Shown here piece after piece: positions 11,711 through 24,003 of a stretch of DNA of 64,000 nucleotides. A model generated the notes under the pieces. It saw only the letters and a program-made list of their open reading frames with translations, made no database searches and was not told the DNA's origin. Position numbers and translations under genes: made by a program. Origin of the DNA: Stenopsyche tienmushanensis (Eukaryota; Arthropoda; Insecta; Trichoptera; Stenopsychidae); NCBI GenBank assembly GCA_008973525.1, contig WACJ01000039.1:1116001-1180000 (forward strand), read 5' to 3'. Numbering within the stretch: position 1 is the stretch's first letter; each line of letters starts with the position of its first letter.

Positions 11711-13689
11711 AATGGCTTATTTTATCGAGATTTTTCCGAATTTTAAATTTTATTTGATGCGTGCTGCGATACATTCGTATGATCACATTGATGGGATGTG
11801 TGATTTAAAAGCACATTTATGAGTCATTCAATATTTTATACAAGTCCTAATGATATCACAGAACGAGTTATTGCACTTTACAGATCGTCAAAAGTTGATC
11901 CTCGAAGGGGCAATAAATTTTTTATTACATCATTTTGGAACTTAGCGCTGGAAAAGCGCCCATTTGATGTAATAAAGCGATGCATTTTTTTTAAAATACA
12001 AAATACGACATGTATGCGATTCGATGATGTAATAATGCTTTGAAATTTTCCCACAATTCGCGACAATTCGCCATAATTTAAATGGCGTCAATGTTGTCCA
12101 ATGTTTATATAATATCTTGAAGTAATGTTTTCTTTGCTGAGCCTATTTGACATAAGCGTTCAAATATATATATTTTAAGAATCGTCATACTCTCATGAAG
12201 TTATGGTATTTTTATACGCTTGTATGCTTTCAATTATGTCGCACTATTAATTAGATTGGAATACAAATACACTTTTCGGCGACTAATTAATTAACGCAAT
12301 GGCGTATAAATAGATGAATTATTAAAAAGTGGGCTCGCCCTGCATAAAAAGGGGCGATTAAAAGCATCGAATAAATTAGGGTTATTCGAAGTGTGTAGCA
12401 AATTATGTTCACATTTACACGAAATTGGTGCATGACCATGTGCCCAAAAGCGAAGGCCCCCACTATTGCGAGTTAAACACTTTTGCGTTTTTTAATTTAA
12501 AATGATTGATATTGTTGTTTATTTAAGGACGAATATTGAAATTTGGTGTACATCCACGCCGGGCTTAATAAATAGGATCGCAGCATGAAAGACAGCATTC
12601 CAGCAGTGACTGGATGACCTAGGTTTGGTTTCATTCTAATGCTGTTCATTGTTCGAATTCGCAATTCAATAATGCCGTGCGCTTATTCGAAAGCGAAAAA
12701 GTCGCAATTGTGCCGAAGAGAGGGCATTTATATATTTCAAATTTAAATGAAGTAATTAGTTTAATACGAAAAAGCTCTTAAAGCTCGTTTACATCTTCCG
12801 CCGGACGCAAAAAGCTTCGCTAAGTGCCAATTTGATTAACATAATTATTTTTTTATTAAATCATTTTTTAGCATTTTTTCCACATTTTAAAACGAAGATG
12901 GAATACGATTATGGAAGAGCCAGATTCTTTTTCATCTCTCGCCATTAAAATTTGTGCCTCTTGAGTGACAGTTAATTTTTTCAGCCATTTACAGCAGCGC
13001 GTGCGACAATCATCCCTTAAAATTTAATTATATTCAATACTGGATCTAAAAATGTACTTAAAAATAGTCACTAAGCATACATCGACAAGTTTGAATATTT
13101 AAACATATTTACCTGCCAATACTGAATGACATTCGCCATGAAGCCTCCAAATCGATATCGCTGCAATAAGGACGATTCGATTTAATTTAAATACAGAATT
13201 AATCACTATTTTTAGGTCATGGCATTTTTTAGGTTGTTATATGTAGTCCATATGACCACTTACAAAATAATTGTTGATATTTATTATAGTATACGTAAAG
13301 TGGAGCGATATAATCAGTTTTTTGACCTTTTAACCATCAGCGAATTTAAAGATATTAGAAACTGCATAAAAAGTTGTTTTGTTGTTTGAATTTTGTTTGT
13401 ACATATGCCATTAAAATTGATTGTTTAGGGTTGTCTTATTAAATGGACAGCCTTGAAGACCTATGTCCATTAAAAAATCCATTAAAAAGGGAAGACATTT
13501 TTGGATTCACCAATGTGTCTCTATCATAATAATATTAAGGGATTCAAAAATATGTATTTTTCTACGACAAAACAGAGCGACTCACCAGTGAGTCGCTGGC
13601 GATTAGGAGATTAAAAGCGATGTAATAGATTAAAAATAGCATTACAAGCCAACACGCTCGTAAAATATTAAGAGTTTGTAGATATGTTC
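11711..13689. other. Spacer, nothing recognised
   Basis: About 2 kb of AT-rich DNA. Short overlapping frames at 11819-12066 on both strands are not supported as genes. Confidence 0.45.
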
Positions 13690-14060
13690 AGGTATGGCAT
13701 CCGATCGTGAGGCGCTCATTCGTCATATCAGCGATCCGAAAAGCGGACCGATTGGACATATAAACCTTGTGGCTACTCCGTTCTCTTTTAGGGCGTTTTG
13801 CAGCATTTTCTAAGATCTGTACTATCACGGAAGCAACGTAGCGTCTAGACACTTTATATTATAGTGTTTTTTAAAACAGTAACTACCATCTATACGTTAC
13901 GTCGGCTACTTTTGGAACTATCTTTGCATATTATTTTAAAGCATACATTATAATAGTATTTAATATATTGTATTTATAATAGTATTAGTAAACTTTAAAA
14001 AATTAATTGAATTTCCGGGGGTTGGGGGGGGGGGGTTCACAGGCGCTTCATGCCCTTGTA
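13690..14060 (+). mobile_element. hAT-D fragment, copy 1
   Basis: Matches the interior and right part of the element at 56558-58046: GCATCCGATC...TCGTCATATCA, TCCGAAAAGCGGACCGATTG, CACGGAAGCAACGTAGCGTC, the ACTTTTGGAACTATCTTTG block and the final CGCTTCATGCCCT. Here the block after CATACATTATAAT runs straight on, so this copy shows the empty site for the hAT-3 insertion at 57047. Its terminal CAGGGCCGTAAC repeats are missing or decayed. A 12-13 base G run lies near 14023-14036. Confidence 0.7.
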
Positions 14061-14139
14061 TGCCAATATAGTCTGGTTTGTCAGCTTAAAAATAAGTACA
14101 TTTTCTCTTTTTGAATTCGGTTTTTGTTAAATCCATTTA

Positions 14140-14240
14140 GGGGTAGAAACAGGTTAGTTCTAAACATTTATATCGGTTCGGTTACGGTTTTCGTTCCAGG
14201 AAAAATAGCAGTGTTATTGGTTATCGGTTTTGTAATTTAA
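14140..14240. mobile_element. hAT-4-like end with CGGTTCGGTTACGGTT words
   Basis: TTAGTTCTAAACATTTATAT is followed by iterated CGGTT words, mirroring the end at 17451-17499 (CTTAGAACCGGTTCGACAAT when reverse-complemented). Only the end is present. Confidence 0.35.
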
Positions 14241-14386
14241 CCTAAGTGAAATTTAGGCTAAATTTGAGTTAAGTGACTTAAGATGGAGATTTCCTTTAAT
14301 TTGTTGCTTGACTTCTTTTTAAACTATTATATAATATTACGTCTATGAAATTATTATTGACGCAATTTCATAGAATTTTAATATAC

Positions 14387-14934
14387 AACAAAGCCGCGGT
14401 AATCCGGCCCCGGTCTAATCCGGGGCCCCCTGTAATCCGACATCCCAATACAAGTCTAGTATACAAGCACGGTAAAGTGTGATTCTGGAACGCCTAAATC
14501 GTAATGAATATTTTAGCAAATTGGCAAATGAGTACGACATAGGACGTTTCATAATTTATGATACAAAAAAGAACCGCGAGAAAATTCATTTCCACACCTG
14601 ATTATGGACCAAGCAATAAAAGCTATTCATCCAGAGTTCGAGGAAGCTTTGTATATGTGGTTTCTTCACGAAAGAAACAAGCATACATGAAAGCAAAGTC
14701 GACTTTATAGCTAGCAAGTGATGGTTAAAAGCTACAGATTTTTATTTTTTATAACTGCTATGGCCATTATGTTAATTTTATAATATTAAACCATATTATG
14801 TATATGTATATCTCACTATTTTCATAGTTATTCGGATTACAAGTACTCCTTTCTATAAAATTCCGGACTACAAGGGGTCGGAAGCAATACTCTATAGTTC
14901 GACAAACGTTTGTCGGATTACCGCGGGTAATACT
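14387..14934 (+). mobile_element. pogo/Tigger-type element relic
   Basis: The ends CCGCGGTAATCCGGCC (left) and GTCGGATTACCGCGGGT (right) are inverted and are the same as in the MITEs at 19758-20063 and 23707-24003. Adjacent to the ends are the family words CTAATCCGGGGCCCCCTGTA and CTATAGTTCGACAAA. At about 550 bp it keeps part of a transposase, and so is the closest thing here to the parent of the MITEs. Confidence 0.8.
14500..14715 (+). pseudogene. Jerky/Tigger-like (CENP-B type) transposase fragment
   Basis: Stop-broken frames read KLANEYDIG followed by YDTKKNREKI, then MDQAIKAIHPEFEEALYMWF with LHERNKHT. The first part resembles the end of the psq/CENP-B-N helix-turn-helix, and EEALYMWFLHERN resembles the start of the CENP-B-type second DNA-binding domain (LE.AL..WF...R). 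The DDE catalytic domain is absent. In pogo-group elements these domains bind the terminal repeats. Confidence 0.7.
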
Positions 14935-14939
14935 AATAT

Positions 14940-16100
14940 TTGATCATGCTATTATTTTTTATCAAATTAAAAATATTTTATGCAAGCTTATGATGATAGC
15001 CTTGAATCTTTCATTACAGAGATATAATGTCAAGTTTACCGAGAAATTTTTAATCCTGCGACCTTATGAAAGTCCACGATTCTCGCATTGTTACACAACT
15101 TTAACGGGGTGTATTTTAAACGTTTGACATTCGAATTTTCTTCCCAAATGTTTGATTCGTCTGATTTAAGCAAAGCCTAACTCTGATGAAATATAAACGA
15201 CCTTTTAAAACACTGTCGGAATCCCCTGTTCGAATTTGTGCTTTATCGGGGCTAATGTTCCGCCCTTTTGCCTTATTAGGTCACAAGTGTCACACCATAT
15301 TCTTGCTCTTTTTTTCCAACACCATGCTTTCTAACGATGCTTAAAAAAGCCATGGCAGCCGGCTGCAAAACGCGATGCATCAAATAACCCGTTCGCCTAC
15401 CATATTTGGTAGGGAGCGATCAAAAGGTACAAGAGGCCAAATGTGCCCTTGAAATCCACAATGACCTACGGTCGAATAAACGACAGTGGTTCTTAAATTT
15501 ATTTTCAAAAAAAGGCGATCCGAGGTTACGTCAATGGTTGCGACCAAACATGGACATGTCACAGGCTGCAGGCAAATTTATGATACTCTAAAAGGATCGA
15601 CGATTATGAGACTTTGTAAGCTCGTGGAACATGTATTTATTGCATATTTGCTTGTCATGCCGATCCTTTGATGTTAATCAAAATGTTTCATTTAAAACGA
15701 ACGGAGATTGCGTGTATGATTTTTTTAGGGGCTATAAATCATCGTAACTAATTTGTTATGATTAAGGGTTGAAAACGCCCATGTGTAATTCTCTGACACT
15801 TTCATGAAATCGCACAATAAACAAGCCGAAATTATATTTTTTCACCATTGTACGAATGTAAAATCATCATTCAAATTAAATTGCTTGTATAAAATGAATA
15901 ATTTTTAATTTAGGGTTGTTTAATATATTTTTTAAATTGGAACATTAAACCAGGCATAGAGTTTTTGAAATTAGATGAAATGGATAGTAAATAGATTAAA
16001 TATTTAATTGTATAGTTTGAGGACAGAATTCATGCTAAAATGCTAGAATAGAGCTATCTCTTGCATTTTAATCAAAAAAGTCAAGTGACCATGTAGTCTC
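14940..16100. other. Spacer, nothing recognised
   Basis: Overlapping short frames on both strands at 15380-15671 share a somewhat GC-richer patch but show no known motif. Confidence 0.4.
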
Positions 16101-16107
16101 TTACAAT

Positions 16108-16698
16108 TAGGGAAACCCCGGACAATTTTAGGAGCTCATGAATCCCGGGATTAGTAAACGTAATCCCGAAAAAATTCAGGATTGAAATTTTTATCTAACA
16201 GAAATCGTGTACTTCACCAGTACATTGAAGACTACTAAATCGAGACATTATCGCCGAAATCTGGATGCTTGGAAACTGCAGGGGCAGCAACTGTCTAATC
16301 TATGTATACATATATACAGTACATATATGTTTTTCAAATTGTTATATTAACTTTTCCCTACCGGTGATGTATTTACTACACCTCGACTCTAATAATGGGA
16401 ATATCTATATGAAATATAATAGATACGGGGTTAGGAATTTTTGTATTCCTCCGTAATATAATTACGAATCACATCAAAGTATTATATTATATAAGTATTC
16501 AACTGCAGCGACGAAAATAAATAATTTGTCGGGAAATCGGGAATTTTGCAAGTTTTAGTCCGTGTTTCTTTCGCCTTCGATTTTTTTTAATATTAAACAA
16601 ATTAATTTATTAGTAATTTTTGATCAAATTTATCAATGTAATTTAAACTATTGAAAATTCCGATACTGGGATCCCGGGACTGATCCTGGGATGGTCTA
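16108..16698. mobile_element. hAT-3 (ATCCCGGGATT group), copy 1
   Basis: The left end TAGGGAAACCCCGGACAATT is followed by AATCCCGGGATT and GTAATCCCGAA. The right end carries CTGGGATCCCGGGACTGATC just inside it. The interior matches 57047-57908, inverted relative to it, including a block from CCTACCGGTGATGTATTTAC to TAATTATATTACG. The flanking octamers are similar but not identical, so the target duplication has decayed. No transposase is recognised. Confidence 0.7.
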
Positions 16699-16734
16699 AT
16701 GCAATTCCTGAAATCTCTCTTGGATTCTGGGGTG

Positions 16735-16855
16735 TAGTGACACATTCAAGTCTCATCTCCCGTCACGATAGAGTCCAGAAAAGCTTCTCCCTCCTGTGCA
16801 AAACTTTTTAAAAAAATCCTTGTAACCTTACTTTCGAAATGACTAGTAGTACAAA
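16735..16855 (+). mobile_element. Probable 3' end of a mariner-like element
   Basis: TTGTAACCTTACTTTCGAAATGAC resembles TTGTAACCTTACTTTCTGGATGAC at the 3' end of the mariner at 22271-23315. Upstream sequence gives no clear protein match. Only the end is supported. Confidence 0.4.
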
Positions 16856-17150
16856 CCGTCTTTGGGTCCGGAAAAGTGAATGATTTTTTTTCGGTTCAAC
16901 TCCGATTGATAAATTATTTAATTATTAAGTATGATTTACCATTTTCATACAAATTTATTTTTACGAGATTTTCTACAGCTTACAAAAATATTTGGAATAT
17001 TAAAGTTATTAAGTATGTATAATAATAAATGATAACAATACAATTTATCAAACGATCCAAGTTTGTAAATTCATGCTTTAAGTAAAGGAGATTTTTGGCT
17101 ATAATCACTTATAAAGATGATATTTGATTATTAAAATATATTCCGTTGTA

Positions 17151-17366
17151 CAATCAACCTTTCTATAGCGTCGAGATGGGGACGTCGCTATAGAAACAAA
17201 ACACTATAGGAAGCTAGGCACCCTTATAAAATTTGTACATGTTTTGTTTATTAATAAGTGCAAATGACTAACTAACTTGCGCGAGAAGGCATTGACTTTA
17301 CGTATTTTAGGCGTTGTTTACGTAAATGATGCCGCAAACGAAGTGGACGCTATAGAAGAGTGACTG
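17151..17366. mobile_element. pogo/Tigger-type MITE, CTATAGCG group, copy 2
   Basis: TA on both sides (17149-17150 and 17367-17368). The ends are CAATCAACCTTTCTATAGCG and, reverse-complemented, CAGTCACTCTTCTATAGCGT. It carries the same interior words as the copy at 44827-45051, in the opposite orientation. 216 bp, non-coding. Confidence 0.85.
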
Positions 17367-17450
17367 TATTTTCATTTAAATTGGAGAAGGGCTAAACTTG
17401 TATTGTTGGAATTTATTTTATTTTGTTTTATGATTTTTTGCATAATACGT

Positions 17451-17499
17451 GTACCGAACCGAAATAAAACGATATTGTCGAACCGGTTCTAAGCTCTGG
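17451..17499. mobile_element. hAT-4-like right end
   Basis: Reverse-complemented, it reads CAGAGCTTAGAACCGGTTCG and then CGGTTCGG, like the end at 14154. The other end is not evident. Confidence 0.35.
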
Positions 17500-18362
17500 T
17501 GCAAAAATATATTAGGATGCAATATGCATTTAATTCAAAATAATGATAATTTGTTTAAAAAACTTGCTTTGTATAAATACTAAATAAATCTACTTTAAAT
17601 ATTAAAATGATTTTGTTACATAGAACTGTGATAAAATGTTACGACATAGTTATTAGACATTAATAAAAAAATTTGTTACCATATGGTCACGTTATTGTGG
17701 TTCAATTATAAATATCAAAATACTTGGAGAATTTTTTTTGCAGGTTCGAAATATATATTTTGGGTGATGGTGATTCCTGACTAATGTTGTTTAAATAAAA
17801 TTGGGACTGTTGTAGTTTTAGGAGTTTTCAACGAATGATTAGTAAATTTACGATTCTAAGAATACATTTTTATAATACCAGGAATCCAAGCAAAATGATT
17901 AAAAATAAAATATTAGTATTCTGCGTATCAGACACAAAGTATAAATGCATTTCATTCAATAAAATTTCATTTTCCTTATTGTGTCCATTGTAAAAGAGTT
18001 AAATGGATGAGCCTAGAAATGTCCGGTTATTATATTATTTAGATCGGCGGTCAGCAAAGTGTTAGTCCGCTGAAAAATCTGGCGTTATTGTACTCTTTAA
18101 GATATTGAAAATCAGATAAAAATGGTGAAAAATTCATCGTTTTATTCAATTCAACTTGGCGAATCTACTGAGATTACAAACAAAGCAATCTTATGGGCGG
18201 ATTCCACGAGCGTGGTTTCTTGTGCATGGTTTGCTAGCATGCCCATTACTGCAGTGAAGTGATCATACTTTTAGGCTAACGATCACTTGTGAGACATTTT
18301 CAACTATTTTTTCGCTTAATTTGTCGAGAAGAACAACCAGTGTTTCATAGCTCGTTTTTGTT
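17500..18362. other. Spacer, nothing recognised
   Basis: AT-rich. No terminal repeats or coding motifs were seen. Confidence 0.45.
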
Positions 18363-18700
18363 GTGTTCAATCGAGGCACGTGGTATCCATCCTACTCCAT
18401 AACATCCATCCTATTCGTTTTAAACGTGTTTGCACATTGGCACCATGGGAATCTTAGTCTTTGCGATAACTCCCCGATTAGGGTTTTTAGAGCATCGTTA
18501 TCAAAATTCGAACATTTTTCCATTCTCGGTTCATCCCTTAAGCTTTTATTGCCCTATTTGAATTTATAGAATCAATATTGGCATCTGCTGACTTTTACTA
18601 TTACACAATAAACAAATTTGAGAGTCTTTGTGGCTTTACAAAATATATTTCTGTCACTGTGTACATAAACTGAGCTCAAACATAAGATCTCAAAATTTCC
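18363..18700. repeat. Dispersed repeat F, copy 2
   Basis: Shares TTCTCGGTTCATCCCTTAAG and GTACATAAACTGAGCTCAAA blocks in order with 11395-11710. Confidence 0.55.
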
Positions 18701-19757
18701 GAATACTTTTGGGTCCCCCTAATATTAAATGTATTCGATCGATTATACTGATCTAAGTATAGGAAAAATAAATACTAAGACGATTAATAAAGTCAGACAG
18801 GGCTGCTGATGAGTAATTGATTAACAACGTCAATTTAAATATCATTTAGAATCCATTCATATCCATAAAAAAATATCATATTGATACCCTTTATTTACCC
18901 TATAATAGAATCATGGCCTCTTGAGACGAAGATATTTATACTGAAGATATCTTTATTTTATGACTATGAAATGTTAAATTGTTATGCTCTAAAATTCAAC
19001 TTACTATTCCAACTATTCCAGGCCAAAACAATATTTATATACACAATTTTATCGCGTACCCTTTTTAAAAGGATCGATCACCGCTTGAACCCTTTATCAT
19101 TATAACTCCAATCAATATCGAGTTTACTAAATCACTTGAACGAAAGTAAAACGATAGTCATTTATACGACGCCATAAAATCAGTTTTATCACTTTATAGT
19201 CACACTATAAAGTGAATCATCTCCCTGCTATTCCATGAACCACGTCGACATATGGCAAGCGATCGCATTTTGTTGTTTGAGACTTTCAACTCGGTCTTAA
19301 GTTCATATTTGAATTGATATCGCCCATCTGTATTTTGCATGTTATCATCATGTTTGTGAAGAAATCACGTATATAAAAAAAACGACGATTTGAAATCACG
19401 TTTCGATCCGAGAACGGGTTATACGTCTCGAAAAGAAAATCATTTAAATTAATGAACACACATGTCGTTGGGAGGCTTCTATTTATCAATGAATTTGTCA
19501 TGGAATTCCGATGGATGTTTGAGATTGTGTATTTTCTCGGAAAAACTATTTGCATATCCTAATATCTCACTTTAGAGATATTCGAAATCAAGTTGGTGCG
19601 TCATTGAGTTATTTTAGAGTTGTAGCAATCGATTGCTAATATATCTGAATATTTAATTTTTGATGTAAGTTGGGGATATACCGTCATGCATAACAATCAT
19701 CAGATTTACTTTAGGGTCACATATTTATAAATTTTACCTTGATACCAAATACAAATA
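18701..19757. other. Spacer with one short perfect hairpin
   Basis: Apart from the inverted repeat at 19190-19214, nothing is recognisable. Confidence 0.45.
19190..19214. repeat. Perfect 11-bp inverted repeat with 3-base loop
   Basis: CACTTTATAGT, loop CAC, ACTATAAAGTG. It has no attached repeat ends and its role is unknown. Confidence 0.7.
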
Positions 19758-20063
19758 CAGTAGACCCGCAGTAATCCGACAAATGTTTTATTAGGCGGTG
19801 TCGGGTTTTCGAATTTGTCGGACTATAGAGTACTGCCCCCGACCCCTTATAGTCCGGAAATTTTTGGAAAGAAGTACTTGTAATACGAAAAAATATGAAA
19901 ATGGTGAGATATGCATAGACAACACAATTCATAGTAGGCGAACACACGTTTGTATTTTTACATTGACGAAGCCTTACCATATATATGTACTATATTTGTA
20001 TTGGGATGTCGGACTATAGGAGGCGCCGGATTAGACTAGGGCCGGATTACCGCGGGTCTACAG
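19758..20063. mobile_element. pogo/Tigger-type MITE, CGGTAATCCGAC group, copy 1
   Basis: TA lies on both sides. The ends are CAGTAGACCCGCAGTAATCC at the left and a mirrored GGATTACCGCGGGTCTACAG at the right. The interior words (ATAGAGTACTGCCCCCGACC, GGTAAGGCTTCGTCAATGT on the other strand) match 23707-24003 in inverted orientation. At about 306 bp it is a deletion derivative of elements like 14387-14934. Confidence 0.88.
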
Positions 20064-20572
20064 TATACGGTGATGATTCTTATGATTGTGAATGAAAAAT
20101 GCATTATAAATTTATGAGAGAATGTTTTCAAATATTGATACCATTTAATTCAATGAGGATTTATTTGATAATATCCCACAAATTTCCGATGATATGATTG
20201 ATAAATGCATATCTTGCAATTTTATCAACATAGTGCATAAATTGAAAGATGCAAATTTTCACGGTTTCATAATTTAATAGCCCAACTATAAACTGTGCTC
20301 TGGGGCCATAACATGGGGCCTACAATTTCCATATGGGTTTGCTAGGATTTATGTGTGATAAAATGCGATTGTGTACCACAATGTCTTTTGATAGGTTCTT
20401 GCTTGAATATTTTCAATAATCAATGCACGAAGTCAAAAAAGTCTGTTAGTATCATTTCAAAAGTATTTTTTTCCAGATGGCATACGATGAATGCATTTCC
20501 ATTTTGAGACAATCTTAAATGAAATACAATGGTTTTGATAATGTCACGGTTATAACGAGCAAATATATATAT
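20064..20572. other. Spacer, nothing recognised
   Basis: AT-rich, no supported content. Confidence 0.45.
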
Positions 20573-20940
20573 CGTCGGGATAGCCACGCTAGCGCACGGG
20601 TCCGTTCTTCTATCGGGCCGTGATGCTGCTGGTCGAATGGATGGTAATAGACGGGCGTCGAATATAAAGACTCTTCTCTAAATAACTATTTATTCTACAC
20701 GAGAGAGATCTGGCTGCAGGAAGGACGACTTCCCGCATCCAAGGCTAACCGACCACTCTCCCGACTTTCGCGCGTCGGTATGTAGTTGCAATGTCTCCGT
20801 AGGGCCACAAGAGATGGCGCTGTTAAAATAACAAATTGCTCCTGAAGAGAGACGGAAGACGCCGCTGTAATCTGGCAAATTAAATTTGCTCAGATTAACA
20901 GCGCTACTGTGGGAATAGTAAATCGCCCACATCATCAGCT
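20573..20940 (-). repeat. LTR-like repeat, group 1, copy 2
   Basis: Near full length for the group. On the minus strand it begins at TGTGGGCGATTTAC, has a GTAGAATAAATAG stretch that could be a poly(A) signal, and ends in a GC-rich segment with GCTAGCGTGGC. Without adjoining gag or pol it is best read as a solo LTR, but no target duplication was found. Confidence 0.6.
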
Positions 20941-22270
20941 AACGTATTTGTATAGAGATTGTCACGTCCATGCTCGGTATAATCGAGTTTTAATGTCCTT
21001 ATAACTCTCTATTCTCTCATTAATCTTTTAAAATACTGATCAATTGCTTATTTTGTGTATTTTTCAGGTACGTCCGCTTGCATATTTTTAAGTGATTTCC
21101 AGGACTTACAAATGCATCAGTCGCTTACAATCGCGAAATCAGGTAAGTGACAATTCATGCGTATTTTTAGCTATGTTCCAAATTCAAATCATCGAATGAT
21201 GGGCTATTTATTTTGCTATGGAAAATGAGAATAAATGGTTGTTAACTTTACCATAAGAGCGTTCCTCACGGCCTGATTGTGAAACGAAAGTATCTCATCG
21301 TTGATAAGTCGCCCACGAGTGAACGGATAAAATACATTCAGCCCATCAAGTTTGATTGAATTTCAAAGTAAATGCTCCGAGAAAAATATCTAATTGAATA
21401 AACATCCACGTTGTTGTGTAAATATGACAGTATTAATGTAATTTATCATGACAATTTATTTACTGATCCTTTCCCCGCGAGTTTATCATTATTTTATCTC
21501 ATGGCGTGGGATCATAGAAAATGCTCGTACAATTCTAATGCTAGTGTCTGGATTTTCTTGGAATTGCATTAGGCTTCTTTGCAATTCTTGGAAATGATGA
21601 TGTATTGATGATCGAATTTCCTGGGCGAATAATGTTTCTTGAACAAACACATGCCTGTTGATCTCATTCGAAAAATTACAACACCCAATATGCGACTTGC
21701 AACGTTCCTTGCGATAACCTTTCAAATGACCATATCAATTGGGTCTCGACTCGATGATGTGAAAACAACATGCGTTTCACTTATTTTAAAAATAATAATA
21801 TCGACACTACAAAAAGGTTTTAGCTTGCCTGAAACAAATTTGCACCTTTACGCGCCCTTGTAAATACGTAATCTCTAGATAAATGATATATTCATTAGCG
21901 TCGTCGGGAGCGATTATTAATTACATCAAATTGTAACTCGAGAAGTAGCTCAAGATGAAGGCATTGCAGTGAAAATTTTATGCAATTTATATGCAAACAG
22001 ATTTACTGCATGTTCTGCATATTTTATCATCAAGTCGCTTGGCTATGAACTAATGGCCGTTATCAGCAAGGCGCCGTATGTATGACACTTAAACTATAAC
22101 GGGCATAATATATTTTTGAGCCTTGTTTTTATATAAAAATATTATATGGAAAATATTTGTAAAAAATCAAATCCTTGCCAATGCAAGTACGAATGTAGTT
22201 TATGCTTCCGTGGAGACGCTAGAACATAAAATTATCGTAGGTTTATAAACAAGCTCCATATCAGGTAATT
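20941..22270. other. Spacer, nothing recognised
   Basis: Several short frames (21489-21863) on both strands show no known motif. Confidence 0.45.
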
Positions 22271-22350
22271 TTCAATTAATCCTAGCACCATGTGTACATG
22301 GTCCCATGTGTTCGTCGACCATTTTGTTCAGTAACAGTAAATTCTTGCGA

Positions 22351-23265
22351 TGGAGAGGTCGTCGCGCACTCTCGCCACCTCCCGTCGATATCCATTGGAA
22401 ACTCGTGGAAATTTATGGTAGTGAAGTGATGAGTCGACAACATGTTACAAAGTGGGTTAGGATGCTCAGAGAAGGCCGTACTGATACCCATGATGAGGCA
22501 AGGAATGGGAAACCATCAGTGATTTCTGACGAACATCTGCAAAAAATTGAACAAGTTCGCGATGACTGTCATATGATGTTTGACAATCTTCACGAAGAAT
22601 TTCCTGACATTCCTCTAAATCTCCTTGGTGATACTGTGTCGAAAAAACTTAGTTACGGCGAGTTGTGTGCTCCATGGGTGTCCAGAATGCTCACACTGGA
22701 TAATTTCCAAAATCTAGTGACCTCCATGCGTGAATTTTTAGATCATTTTACACATTAGGGAGATTTTTTTCTGAATGGGGGCGCTCTCGGGAGCAGAGTC
22801 CCCGGGCGGCTCCCCGTCCCCACGTGCTCGTCGGGATGGCTGCACACGGGTCCGTTCTTTTATCGGGCTCCAAATAACTATCTATTCTACGCGAGAGAGA
22901 AATCTGGCTGCGGGAAGGATGTCCTCCCGCAGCCAAGGTCAACCAACGACTCCCGCCTCCTGCGCGTTATTACCCAATCGGCAACGGTGCACGCGCAAGA
23001 AGCGATCGGTCGATATGCAGATGCAATGTCTCCGCAGGGCCACAAGAGATGGCGCTGTTAAAATAACACATTGCACCTGAAGAGAGATGGAAGATGTCGC
23101 TGTTAACATCGCTACTACGTAGGGATGATAAATCGCCCACGCTACAGGGGGATGAGACGTGGGTGGACCCAAAAAGTTCTGATGGCAGAGGTTTATGACA
23201 CTGGCATACAAAAGCTGGTGCCCCAACTTCAAAAGTGTCTCGATCCTGTGAATTTCAATTAAATA
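22351..23265 (+). pseudogene. Mariner (SETMAR-like) transposase, disrupted
   Basis: Open 22306-22758 in one frame. From the Mos1-type helix-turn-helix come EIYGSEVMSRQHVTKWVRML, then REGRTDTHDEARNGKPSVIS (the inter-domain segment), DEHLQKIEQVRDD, a second helix-turn-helix and LCAPWVSRMLT. A frameshift follows and then the LTR-like repeat. After the repeat the plus strand reads GDETWV, the first catalytic Asp segment. Later parts, which would carry the second and third Asp, are too decayed to recognise. The protein cannot be functional. Confidence 0.88.
22776..23147 (-). repeat. LTR-like repeat, group 1, copy 3, inside the mariner
   Basis: It begins (plus strand) TGGGGGCGCTC and ends CACGCTACA, so both strands start TG and end CA as an LTR would. 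It interrupts mariner coding sequence just before GDETW, which marks it as an insertion. Flanking bases do not give a clear 4-6 bp duplication, and a few mariner codons appear lost. It shares all group words with 45384-45826. Confidence 0.65.
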
Positions 23266-23315
23266 CAAGCATTTTTCGATTCTACATAAATGTTGTAACC
23301 TTACTTTCTGGATGA

Positions 23316-23706
23316 CCGCTCATAGTTTTTACTTTATTACAAACAATAAATAAGGATAATTCTATATCAGGAGATTGATCGGAAATGTTTTGGCACAGTG
23401 ATTTATTTTTCCATAGTCCAAGTCCAAGAACTAGACTTCTGCTTTCGTTTAGACTGCTTCAAATTGAACTGATAATTTATTGGAGCGTTCCCATGGAAAT
23501 CCAAACGAATCATCAATCACAATATCAAATTATCTGTGTTTGACATTTTGATTTTATAAGATATCTGAAAAGTAATATCGCCCATTAGTTTGAGTCATAT
23601 AAATCCAGTTTCATTATTAAATAGCCAGCAAATATATGATCCCATCGAACTATAAAGGTAGTCACAGTTACAGCATTGTGAATATAAAAGCGATTTTAGT
23701 CATATA
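23316..23706. other. Spacer, nothing recognised
   Basis: AT-rich, no supported content. Confidence 0.45.
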
Positions 23707-24003
23707 CAGCAGACCCGCGGTAATCCGACCCTTATCTAATCCGGTGCCCCCTGTAGTCCGACATTCCAATACAAATATATATGGTAAGGCTTCGTCAATG
23801 TAAAAATACAAAAGTGTGTTTGCCTACTATGGATTGTGTTGTCTATGCATATCTCACCATTTTTATATTTTTTCGTATTACAAGTACTCCTTTCTGAAAA
23901 GTTCCGGACTACAAGGGGTCGGAGATAGTACTCTATAGTCCGACAAATTCGACAATCCGACACCGCCTTGCAAAACATTTGTCGGATTACCGCAGGTCTA
24001 CTG
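23707..24003. mobile_element. pogo/Tigger-type MITE, CGGTAATCCGAC group, copy 2
   Basis: The left end CAGCAGACCCGCGGTAATCC follows TA. The right end mirrors it as GGATTACCGCAGGTCTACTG. The family words CTAATCCGGTGCCCCCTGTA and ACTCTATAGTCCGACAAATT are present. It is inverted relative to 19758-20063. Confidence 0.88.

Larger units (their letters stand above)
22271..23315 (+). mobile_element. Mariner relic interrupted by an LTR-like repeat
   Basis: A second, distinct mariner. Transposase sequence runs from about 22370 to 22770, is broken by the repeat at 22776-23147, and resumes with the catalytic segment at about 23148. The 3' end is near TTGTAACCTTACTTTCTGGA at 23293. The left terminal repeat could not be placed. 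Its ends and protein differ from the mariners at 1675 and 8738. Confidence 0.8.

Noticed and set aside
22776..23147. GGGGG on both sides of the repeat as a 5-bp target duplication
   Set aside because: The upstream G run also begins the copy at 45384, so it belongs to the repeat, and the downstream Gs fit the mariner coding sequence.
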